Shown: one piece after another, positions 1 to 13,100 of the stretch
Numbering within the stretch: the first letter of the stretch is position 1
Layout of the letters: each line of letters opens with the position of its first letter
Source: Yamagishiella unicocca
Taxonomy: Eukaryota > Chlorophyta > Chlorophyceae > Chlamydomonadales > Volvocaceae
NCBI GenBank assembly: GCA_003116995.1
Contig: BDSL01000115.1
Location: forward strand, 186,001-250,000
Length of the DNA: 64,000 bases
Direction: 5' to 3'
Translations under genes and position numbers: made by a program
Notes under the pieces: model-generated
Told to the model about the DNA's origin: nothing
Databases searched by the model: none
The model's input: the letters and a program-made list of their open reading frames with translations, nothing else

Positions 1-3000
1 CGGTGCGGAGGACGCCACTCGCTGCCGGGCCCCCGGCCGCCCCCACCGCTGGCGTGTTCTTCGAGCAGGGCTGCTGGTGCCTGTCGCGGCCCAGCACCAC
101 ATCGGCCGAACGACGTGGCGAGCCGCCAGAGCCGGTGAGCGCCGCCGCCACCGCCGTCGCTGGCGGCCCCACCGCCGCCGGAGCTGAGCGGGCCGCCGTA
201 CGCTCTTGCGCCGCCGCCCCTGCCTCGCGCACGTCCGACGGCTGTCGCCCGGCCGAGTGCCGTTCGTGACCCACCGAGCCCGTCTGTTCTAGCGCGGCTG
301 GCAGCTGCGCCGCCGAGCCGAGTAGCTTGGTCAGCGGCGACTCCACCGATGGGGTCTCCTGCAGCCGCTGGGGCAATGGATGGGATGCTGCGGACGGCAG
401 GCGGTCTGCACGCGCGTCGTGACACGACACGACCGGAGCCGGCGGGAGCCCAGCTGGCGCCTCGCACTGTGGCCGCTGCGGCTGCTGCGGCCGCTGCGGC
501 TGCAGCGGATTGAGGCGCGCCGCCTTCACGGGCCTCGCCTGCCCCTCCGCCTCCTTGCGCAGCCCCTGCCGGGGCTTCGGCTGCGCCCCCTCAGGCCTGC
601 GGTGCCTGGACTGCTGGGCGGTGGGGGAAGCCAGGGACGCGCCGCCACGGCCCCGCCGCCTGCCGCCGCCGCCGCTGCTGTTGCCGCTGTCGCTTTCGAT
701 GTCACCAGCGCCGCCGCCAGCGACGCCGCCTGTCTCCGCCAAGTCGGCCGCAGCCCCATCCGCTGTGGGGCCGCTGGGTTGGACCGGTGAGGCCGCCCGC
801 GCACAGGCGCTGCGGGTGCTGTAGCCGCTGGAAGCGCCGCCCCAAGCAGCAGACGGGTCTCCCCTCGAAGCCCCATCTGCCACTCCCCCCAGGAGCTGGG
901 CGGCTCGTCGGGCGGCAGGCTCGGCGGTGGAGGGCTGGTGCGACGCCGCTGCGGCGGCAGAACGGCGCGAAGGCGCCGGCGGCCACCGCGGGGGGAGTCC
1001 GATGCTGGAGGCAGCAGCCAGTCGAGCCGGCCCGGCGGCCCTGTCGCCCCCCGCGGATTGGCCAGCGGCGGCGGCGGCGGCGGCGGCTGCCGCGGCGGAG
1101 GCGCCGGTTGCGGTGCCGTACTCCGCCAGTGTAAGGGCGCGGAGGGAGGCTGTCCGGCGGGGCTGGGCTGCTCCGTCGCTTCCTGCCAGCCTGGCCGCGG
1201 CCCCGCATGCGTGCGGACTGGTGAAACGGCGCCGCTTCAGAGCCGGCTCCCCCTCCTCCTTCTCCTCGTCCTCGGCCTCCTCCTTGACCTTAGCGCGGAG
1301 ACCTGCCTCCGCCCTCGCAGTTTCGCAGCCGCCGGGGACGCGGCTGCCGCCGCTGGCGGGGGTGGCGGCGGCAGGTTGGAAACCCCGGCAGGTCTCAGCG
1401 CTGGGGCCGGCGGTCGGTCTCGTCGCGGGGGACGGAGTTGGGGACGAGGGGCTCCGCCGCCGCCGCCGCCCCTCGGGTTGTGTCGCGGACGGCCCCCCCT
1501 CGCCGCTCGCCTTGGCCCCCGCCACGGCTTCCGCAACACCAGACGACGCGGCGAAGGTGAGTGAAGCACCACAACCGCCAACCGACTGCGCCCGCCCATC
1601 CATCGCCGCCGCCGCCGCCGCCGTCGCGCCGGCGGCGGCGGCGGCGGGTGTCTGCACGCCCGGGGTGGTGCCTGCCGCGTGGATAGCCGCACCGCTGGTG
1701 GCGGCTGCAGCCTGGTCGGCGGCGCAATGACCATACCCGTCGTCATCGTCATCCTCCTCCTCCTCGTCTTCCGGTCCAATGACGATCACCCGCATCAGCG
1801 GGCAGAGGCCCGCCGCCGCTTGGGGACCCGCGTCCAGCGCCCGCGCCGCTGGCGCTGCAGCCGCCGCCTGCGGCTCTGCCGCTCGTACGCCTGCCGCCGC
1901 TTCCCCACACGCCGCCGGGGTCACACCAGCTGCTCTGGCGGGAGTGGCTGGCTCTGAGAAGACAGTGGTTGCACACGCGGCAGCTGCGGCAGCGGGCGGC
2001 TGTCCCAGGGGCAGCCCGGCAGAGCCAACTGTAGGCCGCTCCGCCAGCTGCGCCCCCTCCTCTGCCTCCTCCTCCTTCTCCGCCTCCTCCTCCGCCTCCT
2101 CCTCTGCCGTCATGGGGAGGCCGCATCGCCGCACCGCCTTCTCCGCCGCCTCACACACCTACGGTACACAACAACACACGGCATTCGAACACGTGTACGA
2201 CGTGTACGACACAGCGCACAGGAGGTGGGGCCGCTGTGCTTGGTACAGGTAGGTACAGGTAGAGGCGCCGCAGCGACAGCAGCAAGCGTAGGGGCTGGGA
2301 CTGGCAGCGGCCAGGTGGCCCCCGTGGCGTGATTGTGGCTTTGGCGAGGGTGCAGGTGCGTTGTGAGGGGCAGACGGCTACTACCCGTATCAGGATGGCA
2401 GGAGGAGATGGTGGTGGCGGTGATGGTGGCGGTGGCGGCGGTGGTGGTGGTGAGCCCCAGCAGCAAGCGCGCGTGGCGCAGCAGGCCCCCCCCGGTGGCA
2501 CGCAGCAGCACGACACGGGGTCCGGCCCGCTTCGCTCACCAGCCTGTTCGCTAGTTGGACTCGGTCGGCAACCTGGGCAGGGGGACGGGCGAGTAGGTGC
2601 ATCAGGGCTTCCGCTCTGCAACCTTGGTTTGCAGCCTTGGGAATTGGCAGGAAGCGCTGCGACACCGTACTCCCGCCACGTACTGGTGTGGCAGCAGTAC
2701 GACACCGTACTCCCGCCACGTACTGGTGTGGCAGCAGTACGACACCGTACTCCCGCCACGTACTGGTGTGGCAGCAGTACGACACCGTACTCCCGCCACG
2801 TACTGGTGTGGCAGCAGTACGACACCGTACTCCCGCCACGTGCTGCTGCCACACCTCGTTTCACGTCCCGTACCGTACCGTCACTTCCCTGCCCCCTCGT
2901 AACCCAGTGGCTTTCGTATCCCCAACCCAGTTCTCCAGCATGCATCTCAAAACGTCTGTCCTAAACGGTTTTTTCTGGCATCCACGGGTCTTCCTCGAAA

Positions 3001-5827
3001 TCCCCTCCAACGGGCTGTTTCCTGATCGGCTTGGCTTCCTAGTCCACGGGCTCTCCCCAGCCCCTCCACCCACCGAGTCGCTTTCCGTCCGCTCCCCCTG
3101 CGCCGCCGCCGGGCCCTGCGGTGCCAGCCGGGCGAGCCACACCGCCGACTTGGGCGCGAAGAGCTTGCTGAGATCCACAGCGGTGCGCGCCGGGTACTCG
3201 TCGTGTCGGGTGGTGGGGTTGAAGCCCAGCTTGGCCCAGTAGCCGGCCACCTCCTTGCCCAAGACCACCACGGTGGAGTACTGCAGGTGGGGGATTACAA
3301 TAATAGAACCGGTAACGCGACTGGGGAAATGTAGCGTGTGCAGGAGAGGGGGGGGCGTGATAACCGATGACGCGAAAAAGACAGGATAGTCGGCGCATGG
3401 TCGGCGTGGGGAGGCGGCAAGCGGCAGAGGCGGCGTTGGGCTGCGGGCAGTGGATGGCGGACCGAGTATTGTTGCCCGGGGGGTTCGAGGGAGACCCGTG
3501 GATGTCCCAAAAAACCGTTTAGAATAGACGTTTTTACATGCATGCTGGAGAACTGGGTTGGGGATACTAAAGCCGAAGGCCGTAATTTGACCTTGACCTG
3601 GCGGCTAAGCTAAAGCGGCTACGGCGAGACGACAGGAGGCTCGGCGGGGTTCTGAAACGTGCGTGTACTTGGCGAGGAGCGTGGGGACCGTGGGGAGGGG
3701 AGCACGGGTTGGGAGCGGGGCGGCTGGCGGCGTGAGCGCAGCGGGAGGCTGGAGCGGGAGGGGAGGGCGGGGGTGCTGCTCAGGAGTAGCGCAAAGGGAG
3801 GGAATGACAGGAGAAGCGCGGGGGGGGTAGGTGGGTGGCGAGGGTGCGACTGACGTGCGCAGCCGTGGTTTCGGGGCAGATGATGTTCCCCCGGTAGCAA
3901 GCTAGCACGGAGCAGGGGAGCCCCGTGCGACCAAGCGAACGGACAACCTCAATGCAACCGGCCGTACGGACACTTTCCGTGCAACCAACCGGACAGACAC
4001 CCTCCGTGCAACCGGCCAACCCATCCATGTTCGCTAGCTCGCCCACCCCGCACCTTCCCCCGGCGCCCCCCCTCATTCCCCATCCTGCCCCTTTCCCCCT
4101 CCCCTTAGTCCACAGACTCCTTTTCCCACGGACTTTTCTAGTCCACGGTCTCCTCAGGCTACGGGCTTTCCTCCCACACACACACACACCCTCCGATACC
4201 CCGGGTCCACGGGTCTTCCTCGAACCCCCCCCCCCCGATACCTCGTGCCCCGCCTCCGCCGCCGCCCGCAGTATGCAGCGGGTGAGCAGCCGGCCCAGCC
4301 CGTGCTGTTGGAAAGGGCACTTGGTAGCCTGGTAGACGGTCTGCGATGTCCCAGGTTAGAACGAGGACGAGCGGAGCGAAGGACGGGGTTGGTTGGGGTT
4401 GCGTGGAGACAACAATTAACCGGCAAACTGACAACGAAAAACTGGTTGAGGAGTGGGAGGCGCGGACTCTCATAGCGGGCCACTCAAAACCTCCACCATC
4501 CCTCCCCAACCAGGTGTTCAAAACGTTTTCCTCCTAGGTTTTACTTTCCTCTGTGTGCCGACCCAGGGGTTTCCTCTCAACCCTCCTCGCCCAGATGAGC
4601 TGACCGGCCGGAGCCCGGGTACGTCCGGGGCCACAAGTACAGTCAGCTGCCACTGAGTGCCTCTTAGCTGACTGCACTTGTGGCCAGTCAGCTGCCACTG
4701 AGTAGCCCCTAAGAGTGGCCAACCTAAAGCCCTTCCCCGCCTCCAGCGCGCTCCCCTCCCACCCGCTCCCCGGCTCCGAAGCCGCCAGCGGCAGCCCCTC
4801 TCTCGTACAAGCCCCTCTCTCGTACAAGCCCCTCTCTCGTACAAGCCCCTCACCCCCCCCCCCGCACCCACCTACCCCCGCCGGACGCCCCTCCCCCGGC
4901 ACTTTTTCACCTCGTTGCGTTGCAGGCACCTAGCAGCCGTCCTATCAAATAACACCACCTTGAAACGTTTGTTGGGAACTCTGACAACGGCCCACCACCG
5001 CGTTAAAACACCCTTGCCTGGCCGCCGTTCCCGCAACCCGCATATCATCTTCCCCCCCACCGTCTCCATCGCCCACCCACCTGCACGTGCTGCCTGCCGC
5101 CTGCCGCCAGGTTGACCCTGAGCGCCGCCGCGCACACCAGCCGCCCGCCCAGCCACAACCCGGCAACCAGGCAGGCGTCGTGTCTGCAGGAGGGGGGAGC
5201 GAGAAGGCGGAAGGGGGGTTGGCATAAAGACCGGTTACACGACATAGATGTGGTAATGAAACGGCGGAAGGGGGGACGGCATAAAGACCGGTTACACGAC
5301 ATGGGTATAATAGCTGGCGCATTGCCAGAGGGCGGGGGGCCTCAAGGAGGGTTTCGAGGAAGACCCATGGATGCGAGGAAAACCGTTTGAGGTGCAGACG
5401 TTTTGAGGTGCATGCTGGACAGCTTGGGTGAGGAAACGACGGAGGTCGTTTGTCGACCTTCGGCGGCTAAGCCAAATCGGCGGCGTCGAGACTAACGGAA
5501 GCGAGGGCCCCGCGTGACGCAAGGAAACGTTTCGCGAAACCGGTGGCCTCTAGGAGGGAGGAGCGGAGTATAAGGGGCGGTCCAGGGAGGGGCGCGCCCA
5601 GCGGAGGTCCAGGCAGCGCCTGGAGGTCCAGCCGCAGCCCAAGTTCAGTGCACGAGCCGCGGACAGGAGGGGCGACTGCAGCCCCGCCGACCCGCGGGTC
5701 GGCCCTGCCCCTCGTTCCCCCCTCCTCTTCTCTCCCCCCCCCCAACACACATACACGCACACCTGTTCTCCTGCGTCCTGCGGGAGCCATCTCGCCGGTT
5801 GCGGCCGCGGTAGACGCTCTGCTTTAT
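1..5827 (-). CDS. GNAT-fold acetyltransferase with long disordered tail (3' end off window)
   Basis: Five exons fit in phase on the minus strand: 5827-5763, 5183-5081, 4340-4242, 3280-3074 and 2158-1, all with GT/AG borders. Exon 4340-4242 holds the acetyl-CoA loop of GNAT enzymes (QQHGLGRLL, pattern Q-x-x-G-x-G). The next exon holds the matching C-terminal motif (AGYWAKLGF). Together these are motifs A and B of the GCN5-related N-acetyltransferase fold. The last exon stays open for about 720 codons to the window edge. It is low complexity (Ala, Gly, Pro, Ser) with acidic blocks (EEEAEEEAEKEEEE; EDEEEEDDDDD) and a basic KRRRF that could act as a nuclear signal. A nuclear protein or histone acetyltransferase is an inference; the substrate is unknown. 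The first exon listed is the least certain, and the true start lies upstream and was not found. The opposite strand is also largely open here because of GC bias. Confidence 0.72.
2658..2850. repeat. 40-bp minisatellite in GNAT-gene intron
   Basis: About four and a half head-to-tail copies of a 40-bp unit (containing TACTGGTGTGGCAGCAGTAC) lie in the intron between exons 3280-3074 and 2158-1. Copies are almost identical, so the array is probably young and variable in copy number. Confidence 0.9.
2910..3006 (-). repeat. Dispersed repeat R1, copy in intron
   Basis: R1 is a family of roughly 100-210 bp. Its consensus starts near TTCGAGGAAGACCCGTGGAT, then AACCGTTT, ACGTTTTGAGATGCATGC, TGGAGAACTGGGTTGGGGAT and, in long copies, GGCGGCTAAGC. 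This copy is inverted and lacks the GGCGGCTAAGC part. It sits just downstream of exon 3280-3074. Confidence 0.85.
3480..3637 (+). repeat. Dispersed repeat R1, long copy
   Basis: A plus-oriented long copy in the GNAT-gene intron between 4242 and 3280. It retains the GGCGGCTAAGC and CGGCTACGGCGAGACGA segments also seen at 15181-15391. Confidence 0.85.
4798..4852. repeat. 17-bp tandem repeat
   Basis: Three to four copies of a 17-bp unit (GCCCCTCTCTCGTACAA) in the intron between exons 5081 and 4340. Confidence 0.8.
5206..5302 (+). repeat. Dispersed repeat R2, tandem pair
   Basis: Two adjacent copies of the R2 word (GACCGGTTACACGACAT). Other recognisable copies, on either strand and with small changes, are near 3295, 8220, 8270, 8810, 9095, 13035, 15923, 18317, 18848, 21254, 44420, 54918, 58950, 60557, 62870, 63008 and 63655. 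All but those at 21254 and possibly this pair lie in introns. Confidence 0.75.
5350..5557 (+). repeat. Dispersed repeat R1, long copy
   Basis: A long R1 copy between exons 5827-5763 and 5183-5081 of the GNAT gene. It ends with a segment (GACGCAAGGAAACGTTTCGC) matching the end of the copy at 15181-15391. Confidence 0.85.
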
Positions 5828-7127
5828 CTGCGGCGCAGGGAGCGGGGGGTGGGGTGGAGGGGGGGGCTGGAAACGCCCGGCGCGCTGGGCCCCAGCCGCA
5901 TTTTGGGGCCGTCGCGCGGACGATGCAGATACCGATGCGGTGGGAAGGACCGCCCAAATGGAAAAAGGAGCACACGGGCTGCCTGCACCAACTGACAGGA
6001 CTCGGTGGGGCAGGCAGCCAGCAGGCCTTGGTCAAAACCCAAATCGCGCGACCCAAATTTCCAGGCTTCGCAACGACCTGCCGGGCGGGGGGCGCATCCC
6101 GCCATAAGGGGCAGCACGTCCCCGGGCATCCCAATCGGCTGTGTGTGAGGGAGGTTGCAGGACACACCTGCATCGCGTTTTGGGGAAAGGTCGTCGACAG
6201 CAGACTGTACGCGCTGTCGAATTTGACCTGGTGCTGGAGGCTGAGGCCGGGACCGAAGGGTGGCAGCAGCTCGAACTCCGCGACGCCCTGAGCAACCGGA
6301 CGCCCGGACAGGGGGAGATACGGCCGGCGTGAATGGGCACCCGAGGGCATATGTGACGACAGCAACGCGTCAGCCGGTGACAGCGCGAGATGGGAAAGAC
6401 GCAGGGTTTAAGCGGAACAGCTCGAACGACGGGGATTTAGGCTCTCACAGGATGTGATTCACAAGCAGACCCCGACTAGTCGACTCGAGTGAATGGTTCA
6501 CCCCGGCGTGATGGTAACAATGGCCGACGATGCTTAAGATGCTTTTTGTACAACTTACTTTTACGGTGTCTGCCACAACATGTATAGGCCGTTTGAGCTT
6601 CAGCAGCTCGCCATCCAGGCGTCCTTGGCACGAGCGCATGGCTGCGCGGCTCGATTGGGGCCCAATGCCGAGAGGTACGCTATGTCATAGCCACAAATTG
6701 GTTTTGCAATGGCGGCCAACTAAGTAGCGGGCAAACTTCGACGCCGCATGCATACTTGCACTGTGGAGTGTGGACATTGGGTATACGGGTATACAGTCTG
6801 TACACCGTAACAAATACATTGTAGGCAAGCCAATTAAAATGATTCGTAGCTATAGAATTCATGGTCACGTCTAGGGCGTTATTATTGGCTTTCAATGTAC
6901 CGGTATTTTGCACGAGTAATACTTGCGTTGAAGGGATTGGGGTCGACGCTGAGTTTCCCAAATGACGCCAAGCCCTAATTTACTGCGATCATGACTTAGC
7001 TTCCAATGACGTTTGGGGCTGCGTTTAACAAATGCTCGACATGAGGCGAGCATGGTACCGTGAGCCTACCGTTACCCAACAAGTACATAACCAGTAGCAG
7101 ATTGAACTTATTTGATCTTCGGGAGGA
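5828..7127. other. Divergent intergenic region, GNAT gene / FSIP1-like gene
   Basis: This stretch separates two divergently transcribed genes and should contain both promoters and the unfound first exon(s) of the GNAT gene. From about 6440 base composition is clearly less GC-rich, with short direct words (GGTATACGGGTATACAG near 6780). A long open frame on the minus strand (5550-6365) has no recognisable domain and overlaps a better-supported exon in another frame, so it is not called. No promoter element could be assigned. Confidence 0.5.
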
Positions 7128-10100
7128 ATGTCGAAGCCTTCCACCCCCGTGCGGCGCTCAAAGGTTGGGCCGGGCCGACCGGGCAGTGCAGGTAGGGTCG
7201 CTTAATGCACGGCAAGACCGTGGTTTGATTATGTCGTCTTTGCATTCCAGCAAGCATCGACGCGGCTTGCCGACTGCGGCCCTTGCAGGTGGGGAAATCC
7301 CGTTGACGGCCTCTATGGAGGTCCTGACTCCAGATCCAAGGTAAGGTGACGGGAATTTACCGCAAGTTTTGGGAAGCCGGGTTTATGGCCCTGGTGCTGG
7401 AGGCATAATTGGCCGGTCTTGACCGGGTGCCTGTGTCCCCTCACTCCCCTTGCACAGCATGCCACCGCTTATGGCTGCCGCGGACGTCGGGCGCTCGCAA
7501 GGTGCGGGCGCGGCTCGGGGCGGCACTCCGGCCCCGGCATGTGCCTAAGGCGCTAAAAGCCAGAGTGCGGGAGTTGAGGGTCGGCCGGCCGTCAAGTGTT
7601 GGCCGAAGCCAATCCCCCCCCGTTTTCCTCCCCAGCCCAAGAGCGCTATCGTGAATCAGATGTTGCGCACCGCGGGGTTTCTGACTTTTGTCGACTGCAA
7701 GGATCGAACCGGGGTCTCGCCTCACCTTGAGGCCAGAGTCCCGCCTGTCCCATGCGGCCCCCGGGCACCGCCCTCGAACCTGACATCGCGCCCTCCCATC
7801 CTCCCTCCCGCTAACCGCTAACCGCAGAGATCCATGCCGGCGTCAACGGCAGCAAGCCGCGCACTCCCGGGTCCGCGGCTCTCAACAGGTTCGTGTTCGG
7901 GGGGGCCTGCTGGCAAGTGCCACAGGGGCGCCGGAGAGTGCCTATGTGCCTCAGCTTCCAGGATCAAGACAACCCCCAGCCTCGTCCCTTCCCTCCTCGC
8001 GCTCCGAAACCCCAGCCTCGTCCCTTCCCTCCTCGCGCTCCGAAACCCCAGCCTAGTCCCTTCCCTCCTCGCGCTCCGAAACCCCAGCCTAGTCCCTTCC
8101 CTCCTCGCGCTCCGAAACCGGCATCGCACCCGCAGCGTCCCCCTCGCCCCCGGCCCCGGTGTCGTGCCCCCGCCCATGCCCCGCACCCCCGCCTCCCCAC
8201 AAACCACCACGCAAACGTCTCCTGTGCCTTGTAATCGGATCTTCTCGCCACCCCCTGTGTCCTCCGTCTCCTATGTCTTGTAACCGGGTCTTCTCGGCCC
8301 CACCCCGGGGTCTTTTATTGTAACCCCCCGGGGTTTTCCCCCGGGTCTTCCTTACACCCCCCCACCCAATCCTGCTGCGCTGCCGGCGCTGCAGGACGCG
8401 AAGCACGGACGGGCGCCGCAGCAGCCACGGACCCCACGAGGTCATCTCCCTCACCTCCACCACGTCCAAGTCCTTCTCCGCCAACCACATCCTCGCGCAC
8501 CCGCCCGGCTCACCCGCCGCCTCGCTGCTCAGCTCCGTGGCCCTGGGCGCCCCGCCGCACTCACCCTACTCGGTGGGGCCCGGCGGCCTTCACATGCCGC
8601 CTAACATAGGGTGCAGCCAGTCGCAGGTGCAGCGGGGCTGCGGCCGGGGCGGGCGGGGGTTGCGAGGAAAACCCTTGTACGAGAAAAACACAAACACCCG
8701 GGCGGGGTTGGGGCTGGGGTGGGGCACGAGGGGCGGGCAGGATGCGGGGTGGCGAAGAAACCCTGGTAGACCCGTGATAACCCCGGCAGGAGGAAAGGGG
8801 GGGGCGCCGAGAAGACCCGGTTACGCGACATAAGAGGGGGGCGGCGCGGATGGAGAGGCGCCGTCCAGTAGTTGTTTTCGGTGGGTGTGATTAGTCGGGT
8901 TGAAGCGGGGCTGGCGGCGCCTCCATGCCGAATAAGAGCGGGTCGAGATCGGGGGGGTGGGAGCGGCGCTGGGTCACATGGGCACCCGCGGGGGACGTGC
9001 AAATGACATTGGAGACAGCCGAGGTGGTGATAAACGCCGCCCTCCGGCCGGCCTCCTTCGGTCCGAAGGCTATGCACACGCTGCACTTCCCAAGTCGAGT
9101 TACCGGTTCTTTTATGTAACCCCCCGTCGGTCCGCCGTGCCTCCTCTGCTGCTGCCGCCGCCGCTGCCGCCGCCGCCGCTGCCGCCGCAGATCCATGTCG
9201 TACACAGCCACAGCGCCCACGCGAGGGCGTCGCCGGACATTGGTCTGTCGCAGGCGTCCTCGCGCTTCAACCCGGTTACCGAGGTACGAGCGGGGCTGCG
9301 TGGGGGGAGGCTGGGGCCATTGGCGGCTGGGGACAAGGGCGGCTGGGGACAAGGGCGGCTGGGGGCCGCCGTGTTGTGTATGTGGAGGGCCGTGCCCCGC
9401 CCTGGGCTGCCAAGGGTGCCTTGAAGCGGCACGCGCCACCTGTGTCGCCGCAGGGGGATGACGACATGCCGCCGCTACAGCCGCACCAGGGCGCCGGCGG
9501 CAGCTCCACCTCCTACCTCCAGGGAGGGGAGGCGGGCCCGCGGGAGTCGCACGTGGTGGTGGGCGGCAGCGCAGCGGCGGTGGCGCAGCGGGCCGCGGTG
9601 GCGGCGGGCGGCAGCAGGCGCTACGACGCGGCGGAGAGCGTGGCTTTCTCCATGCAGCAGCAGCAGCAGCGGCTGGACGGCGGGGGCGGCGCTGCCGGCT
9701 TCGTGGGGGAGGGCGAGGAGGGCGGGGTGTTGGGGAGCTACCGGCGGGAGGACGAGTCCGTGCCAGGGACCCCGGCCTCGGTGGCGTCGGGTGAGTGGGG
9801 GGTGGGCGGGAGGGCGGAGAGGGCGGAGGGAGGGGTGGGAGGGTGGGCGGAGAGAGGGGCAGGGTTTCGAGGAAGACCCGTGGATGCGAGAAAAAACCCA
9901 TTTAGAAAAACGATGTTTCGAGCCGTATGCTGGAGAACTGGGGTGAGGAGACGAAAGACGAAGGTAGGGAGGAGGGCTGAGAGAGGGGTGGGAGGGAGGG
10001 CTGAGAGAGGCGGTAGCGTAAAAAACGTTGACGCGACAAAGACAGGATAGTTGGATAGAGAGGGGTGATGAGGAGGGCTGCGAGAGGGGTAGGGAGGAGG

Positions 10101-13100
10101 GAGGGGGGGCTTGGCGTCGGACGCGGCGGCGGGGACGCAGGGCTGAGGGTGCAGGAGCAGGGCGCGGAGGCCGCTGGACATCATGGGAGGGCGGTAGGCG
10201 GCCTGCGTCAGTAGGGGCGCTGCGGCTATCACCGCCGAAGAAGGGTGGCGGGGGGGTTCCTAGGCTCACAGTGGCGGGAGGGTTCCTAGGCTCGCAGTGG
10301 CGGGGGGGTTCCTCGGTTCCCAGTGGCGGGAGGCGATGCGGGGCTTAGTGGAGCGGGGCCGGCGCAGCGCGCACTGCCACCAAGGTGGAGGTTCGGGGAG
10401 TTGGGGTGGGAAGTCCGCTCGCGAGCGCTGCCACGGACGGCGCAGGTAGCATCTACCAGCCGCATCTGTCCACAACCAGCTCCATCGGTCCACCAGCTCC
10501 ATCGGTCCACCAGATGCATCGGTCCACCTGCTCCCGGTTGCTGTCCGGACAGCAGTAGCTCCCTGCACCCTCGGGCACCACCGCCACCGCCGCTACGCCA
10601 TGATAACATGTCGTACCGCGACGCACGCCTCCTGTGCATGCCCCCACCGGCCCCTCCTATGCGCCAATACACTTCCCACGCCGAGTATACGTATAACCGG
10701 GTATTTTTTTGCAATCCCCAACGGGGGCGCCGACCCCGTTTTCAGTGCCGTCACGCACGGCCGTCTCCTCCCCTATCCCCCTAATTGTCCTGTCCTTTTC
10801 GCGTCAACGGTTTTTATGCCCCTACCCCCCTACCCCAGGTCGCATGGGCGGCATCTTCTTCACGGACCTGCACCGCTCTTTCGGCTCGGCGGGGAGGCGG
10901 GGGGTGGGCGAGTCGCAGGACCTGGCGGGCACCCTGGGCCTCGAGGGCGATGACGAGGGGCCGCGGGCCTCCCGGCTGGGGCCCCGAGCCTCCACGGTCT
11001 CGACGCTGCTCAACCCCATGCAGAGCCCCTCGGCGTCGGAGGACGGTGGGTTGGGTTGCGTTGGCGCGGGGCGGGGGGGGGGCGCAAGGAATGTCAGTGT
11101 ACGAAAAACACACCGTTTGGAAGAGCCGTTGGCGCGGGGGCGGGCGGGAATGTCAGTGTACGAAAAACACACCGTTTGGAAGAGCCGTTGGCGTGGGGGG
11201 GGGAGCGGGCGGGAGGGCTGCTGGGCAGGAGCTTTGGGAGGAGACCTGTGGGTCGGCACACTCGGTGCCGCAGTGGGCGGGTTGGGTGGGAGGGGAAAGA
11301 GGGTGCGTGGGTGGTTGGATGGGAGCCGGTTCGTAACTCCGGGTAGATACCTACCCGTCCTGTGACGAGCGCCGTTTTCGGGCGGGGGAGTAGGGTGGTT
11401 GCTTCGGGAAGTGCTGCGAGTGCGGTTCCTTCCTCTGTGCCCGCCAATTTGCCAACCTGGATCAAACCGCCGTATTGTGACCTCTGCGAGCCCCCGCTGC
11501 TGCTGCTGTTGCCCCCGTCGCTGCTGCTGCCCCTGCTGCCCCCGCTGCCGCCCCCCTCCCGCTGCTGCTGTTTGCCGCTGCTGCTGCCGCTCCTGCTGCT
11601 GCTGTTTACCGCTGCTGCCGCCCCGCCCCCGCTGCTGCTGGCGCCCCAGGTGACGATGAGGACGACGCGGCCTTCGCGGAGTACGCAGGGGACGGTGCCG
11701 CCGTGGAGCGAGGGCGGGGAGGGGAGGGGGGCGAGGGAGCGGAGGCCAGGGGGCCGGCAGTCGACACGGGCGATGACCCCCGGGCCAGCATCTCGGCGCT
11801 CACAGACTACTCGAATCCCCTTCAGGTGAGTCGGGGGAGCCGGTGTAGGAGGGAGAGGCGGGGGAGCTGGGGAGGATGGTGTAGGGGGAGAGGCGGGGGA
11901 GCAGGGGAGGCCGGTGTAGGGGGCTGTAGCCATGGCGCAGGCACCCATGGGGGACCTCCCGGGCCAGCAGTGGCGGATGGGGCTGCAGGGCTCTCTGGTC
12001 GCTACGTGCTGCCAGCTCACACACACCCATCCTGGCCAGCAGTGGCGGATGGGGCTGCAGGGCTCTCTGGTCGCTACGTGCTGCCAGCTCACACACACCC
12101 ATCCTGGCCAGCAGTGGCGGATGGGGCTGCGGGGCTCACTGGTCGTTGCGCGCTGTCGGCGCTCTAGCTGCTACGTGGCATGGTTCACCAACACACGATA
12201 CACAACACACACGCATCGTGGGCGGTGTCAGCTGTTAGCCCGTGTTGTGTTACCCGCCCGCCCATCCGGACCGCAACCACCACCACAACCACCACCACAA
12301 CCACCACAACCACCCATCGCCCAAATCACGTCATCGAAGCTGCCAGCCCGTTGCTGCCGGCCGGCTGTCTTGCCTCCCGCGAACACACTGCCGCACGCAA
12401 ACGCCAGGACCGCGGCGGCCGTGCCGCGCGCAACTCACGGCATCTCAGCACAAGTATAACCATGGTGCATTCACAGAGGCGTTTTACAGATCTGACCGAG
12501 CCCCAGAGCCCATCCTCGTCCTCCCTTGCTCGCGGGCAAACTCCCTCTTGAGCGCCTCCACCAAAACGCCTCGCACCCGCAACACCACTTGCCGTACAGA
12601 CGCCGTACGAGTCTCGGCTCTCGACGCCGCTGCTGCCCGCCGCCGACCGGGCGGCATCCGACGCGGCGCGCAAGTCCCTGCTGCTGGTGATTCGGGACCT
12701 GTACGTCACCGAGCAGCCGCCGCAGCAGCTGCAGCAGCCGGAGGAGGAGGGGGAGGGGGAGCCCAGTAGGCCAGCCACGGCGGCCAGCGAGCCGCCGCAG
12801 ACGCCGCTGCCACCTGCTGGCGAGGGCGAGGGCGGCGTGGAGGAGGGTAACGACGTGGCAGCTAGCCGGGCGGTGGTTGCCGCCCTGGCTGCTAGGTCGG
12901 ACAGCCGGCAGGCGCAGCGGCGCAGCGAGCTGGGCGAGTACATGACGGCGCTACAGGTGGGGGGTATAAAGGAAGGAGAGGGAGGAGGGGGGGTATAAGG
13001 GAAGGGGAGGGCGGAGGGAGGGACGAGGGGGTGTTGGGGCGAGAAGAGCCGGTCACAGGACATAAGAGGCGGAGGACAGGTGGTGGGGGCGGGGGAGGAG

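Noticed and set aside
927..1730. Plus-strand open frame of 267 codons rich in Ala
   Set aside because: It is antisense to the long GNAT exon, which has acidic and basic motifs, proper phase and a splice acceptor. The plus frame is a GC-bias shadow.
5550..6365. 271-codon minus-strand open frame
   Set aside because: No domain is recognised and it overlaps exon 5827-5763 in another frame; it is left as intergenic.
7685..7765. tRNA-like sequence on the minus strand (GGTTCGATCC with a CAA in a loop)
   Set aside because: The T-stem does not pair and the anticodon loop would have five bases, so no cloverleaf can be drawn.
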